DNA of 64,000 nucleotides from JBGQMW01 sp963769845 (GCA_963769845.1 CAVYNL010000033.1:1-64000); one strand, 5' to 3'; numbered from the stretch's first letter, positions 44,897 through 52,904 are shown. Numbers and translations: made by a program. Notes: a model not told the origin generated them from the letters alone.

Positions 44897-45736
44897 TCAA
44901 CCTCTCTCCAGCGATTCTGCCGTTTGAATACAGTTCTGGACCACGGGCGGCCCGTGGAACATTCTGGCCACATGGAATTCCTCGATGAATTCTTTGCCTT
45001 TAAGCATGTTGATAGTCGTAGTTTCTTTTGCCGGCAAGAAAAGAGAGACTTCTATGCCGTTCAACTTGTCAAGAACTGTCTTAAGAAGGTCAAGTGCAAG
45101 GCTGTTGCGCTCTGCAGGACAAACAAGCGGGCCGAGTTCAGCCATGCCACGGTACACTTTGGCCACAACATACGCTGAAACATGACCGTTCTCGGTTACT
45201 ATGTGGCAGAGGTTATCCTGGTCCAACAGTATGGGTTCAAGCAGCTTTCTCCTGGAGCTGCCGAAACATGATTCGTCGTACTCAACGACCTTGGGGATGT
45301 CGCTTTCTTGTGCCCTTTCTACGCTAGAATTCGGCGGTGAAGGAAAGCCTTTTCCCTTCATTACCATGAAGTCGGAATCGTACTTGAAACCCAGTCTGTT
45401 GTAGAAGTGGATTCTGTTCTCATACGCGTACAACCCGATAGTCTTGACGTTCTTGTGCAGGAGATACTCCACTGAATGCTTGACGAGCTGAGAGCCTGCG
45501 CCCTTGTTTCTGTAGGCTTCGTTGACGACGAGGTTCCCGAACCAGCCAATGTTGCCGTAGTTGATTGTAGTGGCAAGGCCGATTCTTTCACCGTTGTCAA
45601 TAGCTACGAAGCAGCCTTCAGGTTCCAGTTCCATCATGAACTTGAAGTCGTCTTCCACAAGGTTCCATCCCACCTGACCTGTGATTTTAACGGCAAACGG
45701 GAAGTCCTCATTCGACATTGCCCTTATCTGAAACAT
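44897..45736 (-). CDS. Two-domain GNAT acetyltransferase
   Basis: 279 residues. The first domain is a standard GNAT fold with the acetyl-CoA loop YRNKGAGSQL (about 75-84) and a GLYAYENRIHFYNRLGFKY end. The second half (ESDIPKVVEYDESCFGSSRRKLL to EFHVARMF) resembles the degenerate second GNAT domain of tandem enzymes that acetylate amino acids or peptides. It is co-transcribed with the 456-residue unknown. Substrate unknown. Confidence 0.85.
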   Translation of the reverse strand: MFQIRAMSNEDFPFAVKITGQVGWNLVEDDFKFMMELEPEGCFVAIDNGERIGLATTINYGNIGWFGNLVVNEAYRNKGAGSQLVKHSVEYLLHKNVKTIGLYAYENRIHFYNRLGFKYDSDFMVMKGKGFPSPPNSSVERAQESDIPKVVEYDESCFGSSRRKLLEPILLDQDNLCHIVTENGHVSAYVVAKVYRGMAELGPLVCPAERNSLALDLLKTVLDKLNGIEVSLFLPAKETTTINMLKGKEFIEEFHVARMFHGPPVVQNCIQTAESLERG

Positions 45737-45834
45737 ATGTATTGGAACCTCGGAACGCGGGGTGCGCCAATGTCAAAGCTTATACGAAAGGATAAACTTT
45801 ACTAAAAGAAGAGGATTGTAAGGTAAATTAATGG

Positions 45835-45844
45835 AGCGCGCGCT
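45835..45844. repeat. Intergenic palindrome AGCGCGCGCT
   Basis: A perfect copy about 100 bases upstream of the GNAT gene, directly followed by a CCCAAA-rich tract. Confidence 0.6.
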
Positions 45845-45872
45845 AAAACTTTATCCCCCAAACCCAAACCCA
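45845..45872 (+). repeat. CCCAAA-rich tract
   Basis: AAAACTTTATCCCCCAAACC followed by CAAACCC repeats. Related short tracts (TCCAAAACCCAAA) occur at 1288-1312, 1431-1452 and 47816-47838. The complementary strand has runs of G3-5 separated by T3. Confidence 0.4.
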
Positions 45873-45996
45873 AACTACTACTTACAACTATATACTTACT
45901 TACTCTCTCTTAACACACCGTACAAGACATACAAGACATATAACAAACACACATAAGACACACAACAGAACTGACGGTTTTTAAAACAGTTTTTTG
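45873..45996. other. Low-complexity intergenic stretch
   Basis: AC/AT-rich sequence with short tandem units (ACAAGACAT, CTTACTTA). No gene is supported. It lies between the divergent GNAT and hydrolase genes, so it probably holds promoter elements. Confidence 0.4.
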
Positions 45997-46014
45997 GTTT
46001 TGCGGAAAAGTTAT
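45997..46014 (+). promoter_or_regulatory. Shared 18-base element, copy 1 (upstream of the first hydrolase)
   Basis: GTTTTGCGGAAAAGTTAT, identical to 46932-46949. GGAAAA followed by GTTATAAG looks like a BRE-TATA pair. Both copies precede alpha/beta hydrolase genes. Confidence 0.5.
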
Positions 46015-46040
46015 AAGCTAAAATATAACAGAATGGGCAA

Positions 46041-46871
46041 TTGCTAACTCGTTTGAGTGTCTGGCGTTTGGTAGACAAGGGTTTTGCAGAAGTGAATGAC
46101 ACTAGACTTTACTACGAGATAGTTGGCAGAGGGCACCCGTTAGTGCTTGTTCACGGGCGGTCCCTTAATTCTAAAATGTGGGATGACCAGCTTGAAGTCT
46201 TTGCAAAACGTTTCAAAGTGGTGCGTTACGATGTGCGTGGCTTCGGCAAATCAGCATCTCCAACAGTCGGGAAAGAATACAGCCACACGAAGGATTTGAA
46301 AGCCCTTCTGAATCAGTTAGGGATTGACTACGCATGCGTTGTCGGTCTTTCTATGGGCGGCGGAATTGCTCTTGATTTCACTCTTGAATATCCAGAAGTG
46401 ACTAGGGCTCTCATACTTGTTGATTCCATTCTTGGAGGGTTTCAAGATTGGTCAAAGACCTATAGAGAATTGATGGAATCTCTCTGGAAAGAAGCTAAAG
46501 AAAAGGGCGTAGAGGCAGCAAAAGACATGTGGAAGAATTGCCTCATATTTAAACCAGCTTGCGAGAAGCCAAACGTGGCTTTTCGACTCAAACAGATGAT
46601 TTCTGACTACTCTGGCTGGCACTTTGTCAACCCCGACCCACTACGCTCTTTAGACCCGCCCGCAATAGAACGACTTCAGGAGATTAAAGTTCCGACCCTC
46701 ATTATCGTAGGTGAGCGTGACTTGCCAGATTTTCACAGAATTGCTGACATCCTGAGCGAGAAGATACAAAATTCTAAGAGAATGACCCTGAAAGGAGCGG
46801 GACACGTGTCAAACATGGAAACTCCAAGAGAATTCAATGAGGCTATATTGAGTTTTCTTACCAACGCTTGA
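46041..46871 (+). CDS. Alpha/beta hydrolase (esterase/lactonase-like)
   Basis: 276 residues, or somewhat shorter if translation begins at a later GTG. HGRSLNSKMW (oxyanion region), nucleophile motif GLSMGGGIAL, acidic residue in VGERDLPDF, and C-terminal GAGHVSNMETPREFN with the catalytic His. No signal peptide. Substrate unknown; resembles 3-oxoadipate enol-lactonase relatives. A BRE/TATA-like element repeated before the next hydrolase lies 27 bases upstream of this start. Confidence 0.85.
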   Translation: MLTRLSVWRLVDKGFAEVNDTRLYYEIVGRGHPLVLVHGRSLNSKMWDDQLEVFAKRFKVVRYDVRGFGKSASPTVGKEYSHTKDLKALLNQLGIDYACVVGLSMGGGIALDFTLEYPEVTRALILVDSILGGFQDWSKTYRELMESLWKEAKEKGVEAAKDMWKNCLIFKPACEKPNVAFRLKQMISDYSGWHFVNPDPLRSLDPPAIERLQEIKVPTLIIVGERDLPDFHRIADILSEKIQNSKRMTLKGAGHVSNMETPREFNEAILSFLTNA

Positions 46872-46931
46872 GATGGCACACGCATGTTTTCGTGACTATT
46901 CTCTATCAGCCCTCTTAAGCCAGTTGTTTTT

Positions 46932-46949
46932 GTTTTGCGGAAAAGTTAT
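46932..46949 (+). promoter_or_regulatory. Shared 18-base element, copy 2 (upstream of the second hydrolase)
   Basis: The same 18 bases as at 45997-46014, about 80 bases before the second hydrolase gene. Suggests duplicated promoters or a common regulator. Confidence 0.5.
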
Positions 46950-47026
46950 GGCTGGTAGGATTTGGTGTGTAACTCTTCTACGAGTCTTTAAGAACAGTTT
47001 GGAGATAGATAGTTGTGTGGTGGCAG

Positions 47027-47845
47027 ATGAAGAAGCCAGTTCCAGTTACATTTGAGAGCAAAGGTGCAAATATCCACGCAATCTTCTATCAAGCCTCTGG
47101 AGTTGAACCATTGCCAACAGTAATCCTTTGTCATGGGTTTCCTGGAAACAACACAGACGTGCTTGGACTTGGCGAGAGATTGATGAAAGAAGGGTTCAAT
47201 GCCATTGCCTTCAATTACCGTGGCACTTGGGGAAGCGAAGGACTATACACGGATGCGAACGCCCTAGAGGATGTAATCTCGACCATACGCTATGTGAAAT
47301 CCCGTTCTGTTGTCCAAGAGTTCAACGTTGACCCGTCAAGTATCACCATCATAGGATACAGTTATGGTGGCGGCATGGCTTTATTGGGCTCATTGAATGA
47401 CGCCGCCGTGAAAAGAGTGGTCGACCTTGCTGGAGCCAACCTTGGCGGTGTGGGAAGGATGATGCAACAGAGTGATGAATTCAGGCGATGGCTTGAAAAG
47501 AAAGTGGACCAAGACATATCAGATTCAGGTTTCAGAGCCCCTAAGGCTAGAGAACTTTTTGCTGCGATGCTTGCAGATGTGGATAAATACGATTTGGTGA
47601 AGCATGCTCAGGCACTGTCTTGCAAAGATATTCTGATAATCGGTGGATGGCGTGACCAGGAAGCTGACCTAGAACATCACATATTGCCTCTGTTCCGAGC
47701 ATTGCAGAGGCACGGAGCCAAACAAGTGCAAATAGAAATCTTTGACGCAGACCACTCCTTTACAAATGAAAAAAGTCAGTTGGCAGACAGAATAGTATCT
47801 TGGTTGAAGAGGAGTAAAGTTTTATCCAAAACCCAAAGATGCTAG
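47027..47845 (+). CDS. Alpha/beta hydrolase (dienelactone-hydrolase-like)
   Basis: 272 residues from the ATG at 47027; another lies at 47015. PTVILCHGFPGNNTD (oxyanion), nucleophile motif GYSYGGGMAL, acid GGWRDQEAD, His in FDADHSFTNEK. Different subgroup from the preceding hydrolase, so not a simple tandem duplicate. The last codons overlap a CCAAAACCCAAA tract, so its C-terminus may have been altered. Confidence 0.85.
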   Translation: MKKPVPVTFESKGANIHAIFYQASGVEPLPTVILCHGFPGNNTDVLGLGERLMKEGFNAIAFNYRGTWGSEGLYTDANALEDVISTIRYVKSRSVVQEFNVDPSSITIIGYSYGGGMALLGSLNDAAVKRVVDLAGANLGGVGRMMQQSDEFRRWLEKKVDQDISDSGFRAPKARELFAAMLADVDKYDLVKHAQALSCKDILIIGGWRDQEADLEHHILPLFRALQRHGAKQVQIEIFDADHSFTNEKSQLADRIVSWLKRSKVLSKTQRC

Positions 47846-47897
47846 TTAAATATAACTTGAGTAATTTCCACAGGAATGCAGGAGGTAACATGAACAT

Positions 47898-48215
47898 ATG
47901 AGCCATGGAAGTTTTGCTACCGCTATTAACTGCATGGATGGTCGAACACAAATCCCAGTTATCGACTATATCCGTAAAAAGTACAAGGTAGACTACGTTG
48001 ATATGATTACGGAGCCTGGCCCAATTAGGGTTTTAGCTGAAAACAAGGATAAGCCGACGCTTGAATCTATGAAACGAAGAGTTGGAATCTCTACAGGGAA
48101 GCATGGTTCGGGCCATATTGTAATTGTTGGCCATCATGACTGCGCTGGAAATCCCGTAGAAAAAGAAACGCAGCTCAAACAAATTCTAGAGTCGATAAGG
48201 ACAGTTCGATCATAG
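47898..48215 (+). CDS. Short beta-carbonic-anhydrase-like protein
   Basis: 105 residues. INCMDGRTQIP gives C12-x-D14-x-R16, and VGHHDCAGNP gives H79/H80 and C82, the zinc ligands and Asp-Arg pair of beta-class anhydrases. As I recall, homologues continue beyond this point; here the stop lies within a TAGCGCGCGCTA palindrome, so the end looks truncated. GGAGGT precedes a three-codon frame (ATG AAC ATA TGA) whose stop overlaps this start. Activity uncertain. Confidence 0.7.
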   Translation: MSHGSFATAINCMDGRTQIPVIDYIRKKYKVDYVDMITEPGPIRVLAENKDKPTLESMKRRVGISTGKHGSGHIVIVGHHDCAGNPVEKETQLKQILESIRTVRS

Positions 48216-48223
48216 CGCGCGCT
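48214..48223. repeat. Intergenic palindrome AGCGCGCGCT
   Basis: A perfect copy containing the carbonic-anhydrase-like stop codon and extended to TAGCGCGCGCTA; only four bases from the converging C45 gene. Confidence 0.65.
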
Positions 48224-48227
48224 AGTC

Positions 48228-49265
48228 TCAGTTTGCCCTTTTCTTCCTGTGGATTTCTCTTTTGAGTCTTTGGTCCTCTTTGTATTTGGTTCGGCAAGGG
48301 TTTCCTTCAGCTCTGAATACGTCAAGATTCTTCAGGCCTGCGGTTATCGACCACAGCGTTCCCAACTTTATTTTGTCCTGATGAGAACATACGTAGCCAG
48401 TGTGATCTGACATGATTCGTTGTGCTGCTTCCAAGCTCATTTTGCGTCCCTCCTTTCGTATGCTTTCAGAGATGGCTAAGTATCGTGGGATCGTATCCCA
48501 ATTCTCTATCTTTCGACGTTCCAGGTCCTCATACTGCTGCATCTCAGGAAGAACAAAATGATTTGTACATACGATGAAGTTCTCGCCGTTCTCTGGTCTA
48601 CGAATCATGACCTTGTCGGGCGAGACTTCGGCGACGGCCATATCACCTGTATCGTCAGCCAATAAGAAGTTGGCGTTGGCTGAAGCATGCATGCCCAAAA
48701 TGCTTTTTGAGGCTTCTTTGACGCTGGCGCATTTGTCAAGCACTGATCTCACTGCCAGTGCGAAACTGATTCCGGGTTTGACGGCTTTGTCGCATAGACC
48801 TGTCATCGCGATAGCCAAGCCATCTTCGTTGATGCCATCTTCTCTTCCTATGAAAACATCAGAATGCCCGAGGCTGATGAAAGCATCTTGGGGTGCGGTC
48901 AGATAGCTTTCCGTGTACTTCTTGAAGCTGTAGAAGAAGTCATAGTTTCTCCCGAATATCACATCAGAGCCATTAGACGCAGCGAAGCTGCTACACATTG
49001 GTTGAGGTTTGAAAGCTCCAATCGTCAGCATGAAAGCTGCCATGTCGTTGTATGAAGCGTGACAGGCTTCTGAGAAGCCTCTAATCTCGTCCAATATTTC
49101 TGGAAAGACTCTTCTTACTTCGGACTCAGATTTCGCGGCAAAATCAAGCTTTTCTTCTGGTTGGGCTGCGACTCTGAAGCCATGCCTGTACAATATAGCT
49201 CCATAGCTGCGTCCCATGTCATAATATGAACCTTTTATCCTCGGATGATACATATCCTGCTTCAC
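48228..49265 (-). CDS. C45-family (acyl-transferase/amidase, Ntn-hydrolase) protein
   Basis: 345 residues. Catalytic Cys is C91 in PMCSSFAASNGSDVIFGRNYDF, the characteristic C45/penicillin acyltransferase motif, normally exposed by autocleavage. Later DGINEDGLAIAMTGL and ANANFLLADDTGDMAVAEV fit the family. It hydrolyses or transfers an amide-linked acyl group; substrate unknown. Divergent from an ArsR-like regulator whose upstream ORF reaches over its start. Confidence 0.85.
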   Translation of the reverse strand: MKQDMYHPRIKGSYYDMGRSYGAILYRHGFRVAAQPEEKLDFAAKSESEVRRVFPEILDEIRGFSEACHASYNDMAAFMLTIGAFKPQPMCSSFAASNGSDVIFGRNYDFFYSFKKYTESYLTAPQDAFISLGHSDVFIGREDGINEDGLAIAMTGLCDKAVKPGISFALAVRSVLDKCASVKEASKSILGMHASANANFLLADDTGDMAVAEVSPDKVMIRRPENGENFIVCTNHFVLPEMQQYEDLERRKIENWDTIPRYLAISESIRKEGRKMSLEAAQRIMSDHTGYVCSHQDKIKLGTLWSITAGLKNLDVFRAEGNPCRTKYKEDQRLKREIHRKKRAN

Positions 49266-49343
49266 TCTACTACACTATTATCTGCCTTGACAAAAAGTGT
49301 TTCCGACGCTTCTGGAATGTTTTTTGTCTTCTTACGGATTAAT

Positions 49344-49375
49344 TTTGCCGAAAGGCACATTTATTTGCCGAAAGG
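49344..49375. promoter_or_regulatory. Direct repeats TTTGCCGAAAGG flanking a TATA-like element
   Basis: Two identical 12-mers (49344-49355 and 49364-49375) are spaced 20 bases start to start, close to two helical turns. ACATTTATT between them looks like the TATA box of the regulator at 49410. Such placement suits an autoregulatory operator. Confidence 0.55.
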
Positions 49376-49409
49376 TAGAAGGATACTCGCATCAGGAGTG
49401 GCAAGCTGG

Positions 49410-49700
49410 ATGAACTCTCAGGAAAAAACGGAAAGACTTCTTAAGGCGTTGGGCGATAAATCTAGACTTCAAATCTTAGAATGCATACAAGGAGACATAA
49501 GCAACCCGGGCAAGATAGCACTTAATCTTAATCGTCACAGATCAACAATCGAAAAACATCTCCGTGTCCTGCTGAGAGCTGGAATCGTGGAGAAGACTCC
49601 ATCACTTACAAGCCAAGGCAACTTGTCAATCAAGTACAAGATCACCGAGAACGCGGCAAAACTGCTCGCAGCCCTCAAAGAAGCCTGCAAAGAATTCTAA
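49410..49700 (+). CDS. ArsR-type winged-helix regulator
   Basis: 96 residues from MNSQEKTERLLKALGDKSRL, chosen for AGGAGTG ten bases upstream; a longer frame begins at 49245 but overlaps the divergent gene. The recognition helix lies near LNRHRSTIEKHLRVLLRAG and the wing follows (TPSLTSQGNLSIKYKI). No metal-binding Cys is seen. The direct repeats flanking its TATA box suggest self-control and perhaps control of the adjacent C45 gene. A 14-base palindrome follows its stop. Confidence 0.85.
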   Translation: MNSQEKTERLLKALGDKSRLQILECIQGDISNPGKIALNLNRHRSTIEKHLRVLLRAGIVEKTPSLTSQGNLSIKYKITENAAKLLAALKEACKEF

Positions 49701-49703
49701 TCA

Positions 49704-49717
49704 GAGCGCGCGCGCTC
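49704..49717. repeat. Extended palindrome GAGCGCGCGCGCTC
   Basis: A 14-base perfect palindrome between the convergent regulator and ATP-cone genes, three bases after a stop codon. The longest member of the GCGCGC family here. Confidence 0.65.
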
Positions 49718-49725
49718 AATTAGAT

Positions 49726-49974
49726 TTACTCTTTCTTTGCTGGCTTTTTGTATGTCTCGTAGGCTTTTGCAGCTTTAGGGTCTAGCGGTCTAAGTTCGGT
49801 TATGACCCATCGCCTTATCACGACAGTCGTCGTTCCTTGCTTTACTTTGCCTGCAATCTTCTCGGCAATTTTTGTTGCGTGTTCATCTTTGGCTCCAGCT
49901 TTCTTAACAGAAGCTTTCAATTTTGCCTTATTGAAATCCTCAGAACGTTTCTTCACTCTAACCAAAGAAACCAC
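49726..49974 (-). CDS. Stand-alone ATP-cone domain protein
   Basis: 82 residues covering one ATP-cone: VRVKKRSEDFNKAKLKASVK, then KIAEKIAGKVKQGTTTVVIRRWVITELRPLDPKAAKAYETYKK. The domain normally senses ATP/dATP in ribonucleotide reductase or NrdR. Here it is not fused to anything. Possibly a nucleotide-dependent regulator; no reductase gene is nearby. Confidence 0.75.
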   Translation of the reverse strand: MVSLVRVKKRSEDFNKAKLKASVKKAGAKDEHATKIAEKIAGKVKQGTTTVVIRRWVITELRPLDPKAAKAYETYKKPAKKE

Positions 49975-50130
49975 CGTAGATGCATATCATAGATGCCAAT
50001 TTAAAACTTTCCACATGCAATAGTTTAAGCTTTGGAGGAAATGGATGGATAAAAAATATACAGGGGAACCGAAGGATATTTTACTAATTGATATCATTTC
50101 GATGCAAAGGCAACAGGAGAAACAAGCGCT

Positions 50131-50652
50131 ATGGAACCCAAGCTCAACGTCGAGATACTCCGCAACGCAAAAACATGGACCGAGCCATTTACCGAACATT
50201 TCAAGGGCTTCGAGAAGGTTGAGGCAATCAGGCGAATCTTCGGGGAGAAGACAGAAAAGGTACTTTCGGAGCTGAGAGTCGAGTTTTCCGGAAGACGTGG
50301 CTACATGGGCGTCAGCGACACTGATGGACATCTGATCGTCAGCGCGGACTACCTGAACTGCGGAGACTTCGTCGACATCTACCTCGACGTGGTCCATGAG
50401 CTGGTCCACGTTAGACAGTTCATGGAGGGAAAGGAACTGTTCGATGACAGATACAGCTACGTGGACAGGCCCACCGAGATTGAGGCCTATGAGCATACGG
50501 TTGAAGAAGCAAAAAGGCTAGGTCTGAGCGACGAGCGGATTTGCGAGTACCTAAAGACCGAGTGGATGAGCAACAATGAAATGAAACGCCTAGCTAAGAC
50601 GCTGAATGTCAAGACGCCTGCTCGTCAGGGATTCAGGAGACACGTTCAGTAG
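50131..50652 (+). CDS. Minimal zincin-like metallopeptidase
   Basis: 173 residues. VVHELVHVRQF provides H89-E90-x-x-H93 and RPTEIEAYEHT supplies a likely third ligand (E116 or E118), the gluzincin layout. No signal peptide or membrane helix is seen, so it acts in the cytoplasm. It converges on the rubrerythrin gene and overlaps it by seven bases at the 3' ends. Substrate unknown. Confidence 0.7.
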   Translation: MEPKLNVEILRNAKTWTEPFTEHFKGFEKVEAIRRIFGEKTEKVLSELRVEFSGRRGYMGVSDTDGHLIVSADYLNCGDFVDIYLDVVHELVHVRQFMEGKELFDDRYSYVDRPTEIEAYEHTVEEAKRLGLSDERICEYLKTEWMSNNEMKRLAKTLNVKTPARQGFRRHVQ

Positions 50653-51218
50653 TTCTCAGTCCAGACCTCGAAGAAGCTCCTCGGATGCTCGCACACGGGG
50701 CACTTGTCGGGCGCTTCGCTGCCTTCGTAGACGAACCCGCAGTTTCTGCATTTCCACTTTATCGGCACGTCTTTCTTGAAGACTTTGCCTTGCTCTACGT
50801 TTGCCAACAACTTCAAGTACCGCCTTTCATGGTAAGCTTCGACCTTGGCAATGCTCCTGAAGGTCTTCGCAGCGTCCTTGAAACCTTCTTTCTCGGCAAC
50901 CTCGCCAAAACCTGGGTACAGTGTTCCCCACTCGAACTTTTCGCCCTCAGCAGCCGCCTTCAGATTTTCTCTTGTTGTTCCAATGATCCCAGCAGGATAG
51001 GCGGCCTTGATCTCGACAGTTCCGCCTTTCAGGTGTTTGAAGAATAGTTGCGCGTGCTCTTTCTCGTTGTCTGATGTTTCTTGGAAAATCGCGGAAATCT
51101 GTTCGTATCCCTCCTTCTTTGCCTCACTGGCGAAGAAAGTATAACGTGTTCTGGCTTGAGACTCGCCGGCAAAAGCTGCCAGCAGGTTCTTCTCGGTTTG
51201 ACTTCCTTTAAACTCCAT
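50646..51218 (-). CDS. rbr: Rubrerythrin
   Basis: 190 residues. The ferritin-like di-iron domain holds AFAGESQARTRYTFFASEAKKEG and SDNEKEHAQLFFKHLKG, with a later VEAYHERRYL helix. The C-terminal rubredoxin-like domain has CRNCGFVYEGSEAPDKCPVC. Reduces hydrogen peroxide in anaerobes. Fits an obligate anaerobe. Confidence 0.96.
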   Translation of the reverse strand: MEFKGSQTEKNLLAAFAGESQARTRYTFFASEAKKEGYEQISAIFQETSDNEKEHAQLFFKHLKGGTVEIKAAYPAGIIGTTRENLKAAAEGEKFEWGTLYPGFGEVAEKEGFKDAAKTFRSIAKVEAYHERRYLKLLANVEQGKVFKKDVPIKWKCRNCGFVYEGSEAPDKCPVCEHPRSFFEVWTENY

Positions 51219-51513
51219 GCGATGAACTTCCTTTCAGTTTCATCTTTGCAGAAGCGGTATAAAAACCATTTTGAAAAGGTAGTCTCTCGCCAGTATTAAG
51301 TCTCAGCTGCTGTTATACTGTCTTGTTCGGAGCCGAAGAATTGCTCAGTTCTGTCCAGAATGCGCGTGCGGCATGTTGAACATTATCCGTTTGACCGAGT
51401 TGCGGACCGTCCTCCTGAAATCTCTTAAGTCTACAAGAAAGTCCCAGTTTTGTGCCTTCAAGAAAGACTATTATGCTCGGGCAATCTGATTCAATTCAAG
51501 GGGTCTGGAAACC

Positions 51514-51786
51514 ATGCAAATTGGCATTCTTGACGTTGCCGTCAGGGCTGGGTTAGTAATGGCAACGACAATATTGTTCCTGCTTGTCATTTCAGCGTAC
51601 TGGCGGATGAAGAATTCGAAGATGATGCTTATCTCCGTGGGTTTTGGTGTTTTCTGGGTTCACGCCTTGATCTCGTTACCTGAGCTGGTCAACGAAGCGT
51701 ATCATATCGCATTGGACGAGAACATGCACCTTCTGATTCCTTTGATTGGACTGATATTCATCCTGCTTGGAATACTAAAGGACTAG
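51514..51786 (+). CDS. Small membrane protein paired with a regulator
   Basis: 90 residues with three membrane helices (about 12-30, 39-56, 70-88). It starts after AAGGGG and ends seven bases before the winged-helix gene. Such small membrane partners next to archaeal winged-helix regulators are recurrent; a sensing role is inference. Confidence 0.65.
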   Translation: MQIGILDVAVRAGLVMATTILFLLVISAYWRMKNSKMMLISVGFGVFWVHALISLPELVNEAYHIALDENMHLLIPLIGLIFILLGILKD

Positions 51787-51793
51787 TTTCGTA

Positions 51794-52351
51794 ATGTTCA
51801 AAGATGAAATCCTGGAGAACGAAAAACGCAAGAAGATATACGAAGTCATAGAGGCAAATCAGGGTATTCATCTTAGGGAACTGCAGAGAATCCTCGAAAT
51901 GCCAGTAGCGACAGTAGAATACCATGTCAGCTACATGACCAGAAGGAGAATCATATACAGTGAAGCAGACGAGCACGTCAAAAGGTACTATACACGGCCT
52001 CTGGACCCGGAAGACAAGAAAGTTCTCTCAGCACTCAGACAGAAGAAGCTTAGAGAAATCGTCTTGGTGATATTGTCGGACCAGAAGGCAAAGTACCAGT
52101 TCCTCGCAAACTGTTTTGAGTTGCCACATTCGACACTTTCGCTCTATCTCAAGTACTTGGTTGACAAGGGCGTTCTCGACAGGGAGAAGGTGGGCTACGA
52201 GAACATCTACACCGTTCACGATGAAGACAGAGTGGCGAAAGTGCTGGTAGCCTACAAGTCAAGCTTCATGGACACACTCGTCGACAAGACGCTGGCGACT
52301 TGGATGGAAACACGAGTTCGACGAGAAGCCAGCATGCCGCTACAGTCTTGA
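51794..52351 (+). CDS. Tandem winged-helix transcription regulator
   Basis: 185 residues with two winged helices: the first (ENEKRKKIYEVIEANQGIHLRELQRI, PVATVEYHVSYMTRRRII) and the second (LREIVLVILSDQKAKYQFLANCFELPHSTLSLYLKYLVDKGVL). This duplicated MarR/ArsR layout is common in archaea. The preceding three-helix membrane protein is likely in the same transcript, suggesting signal transfer from the membrane. Confidence 0.8.
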   Translation: MFKDEILENEKRKKIYEVIEANQGIHLRELQRILEMPVATVEYHVSYMTRRRIIYSEADEHVKRYYTRPLDPEDKKVLSALRQKKLREIVLVILSDQKAKYQFLANCFELPHSTLSLYLKYLVDKGVLDREKVGYENIYTVHDEDRVAKVLVAYKSSFMDTLVDKTLATWMETRVRREASMPLQS

Positions 52352-52583
52352 TCCAAGCTTTGTTCGAATCCCGTTCAAAGTTTGTCCGACGGCTCTTATA
52401 TGGGCGAAATGGAAAGTGTTTACATGTCGGAGGTTGAGAGCAAGTGGACGCATCTTGTTCCTCACGAAAAATCGTCAAGGTCTGGAACGACCTAGATTTT
52501 CATTCTCCTCTCCTTTCTCCCCTTTGGGCCTCTCCAGACCTTAACGAGAACCTCCAAAGGAACAGGAACACAACCTGACGCTA

Positions 52584-52775
52584 ATGGAGAAGGTGGCGCG
52601 ACCCTTGAACGAACAAGCATTGGTCGTAGAGCGTGATGCCCTGAAGAAGACGCTACTTGAGGACATGAAGGAAAAGGATTCAGTGGAGCACAAGATAACT
52701 GTAGAATTTCAAGAATTGAAAAAAGTCGAAGTTTCGCTAGAAAAACTGCGATCAAATCACAGACCGCGTGTTTAA
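52584..52775 (+). CDS. Short charged helical protein, doubtful
   Basis: 63 residues, predicted coiled coil (HKITVEFQELKKVEVSLEKL). It has no strong ribosome site. The Lys/Glu heptads suggest real coding, but no family is recognised. Confidence 0.35.
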   Translation: MEKVARPLNEQALVVERDALKKTLLEDMKEKDSVEHKITVEFQELKKVEVSLEKLRSNHRPRV

Positions 52776-52870
52776 GGCACGGCTAGACTCTTAGATCAAT
52801 CGGCACCCATGCCCACAGGATTAGAGTCGCGCACATTCCCTTCGATTTCCAGTCCTGAGATGGAGCGAAA

Positions 52871-52882
52871 GCAAAATATACT
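52871..52882 (+). promoter_or_regulatory. TATA element of the UDP-sugar dehydrogenase gene
   Basis: GCAAAATATACT about 25-35 bases before the ATG at 52905, supporting that start as leaderless. Confidence 0.5.
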
Positions 52883-52904
52883 TGTCGTCATTTGGCATAG
52901 GTGC

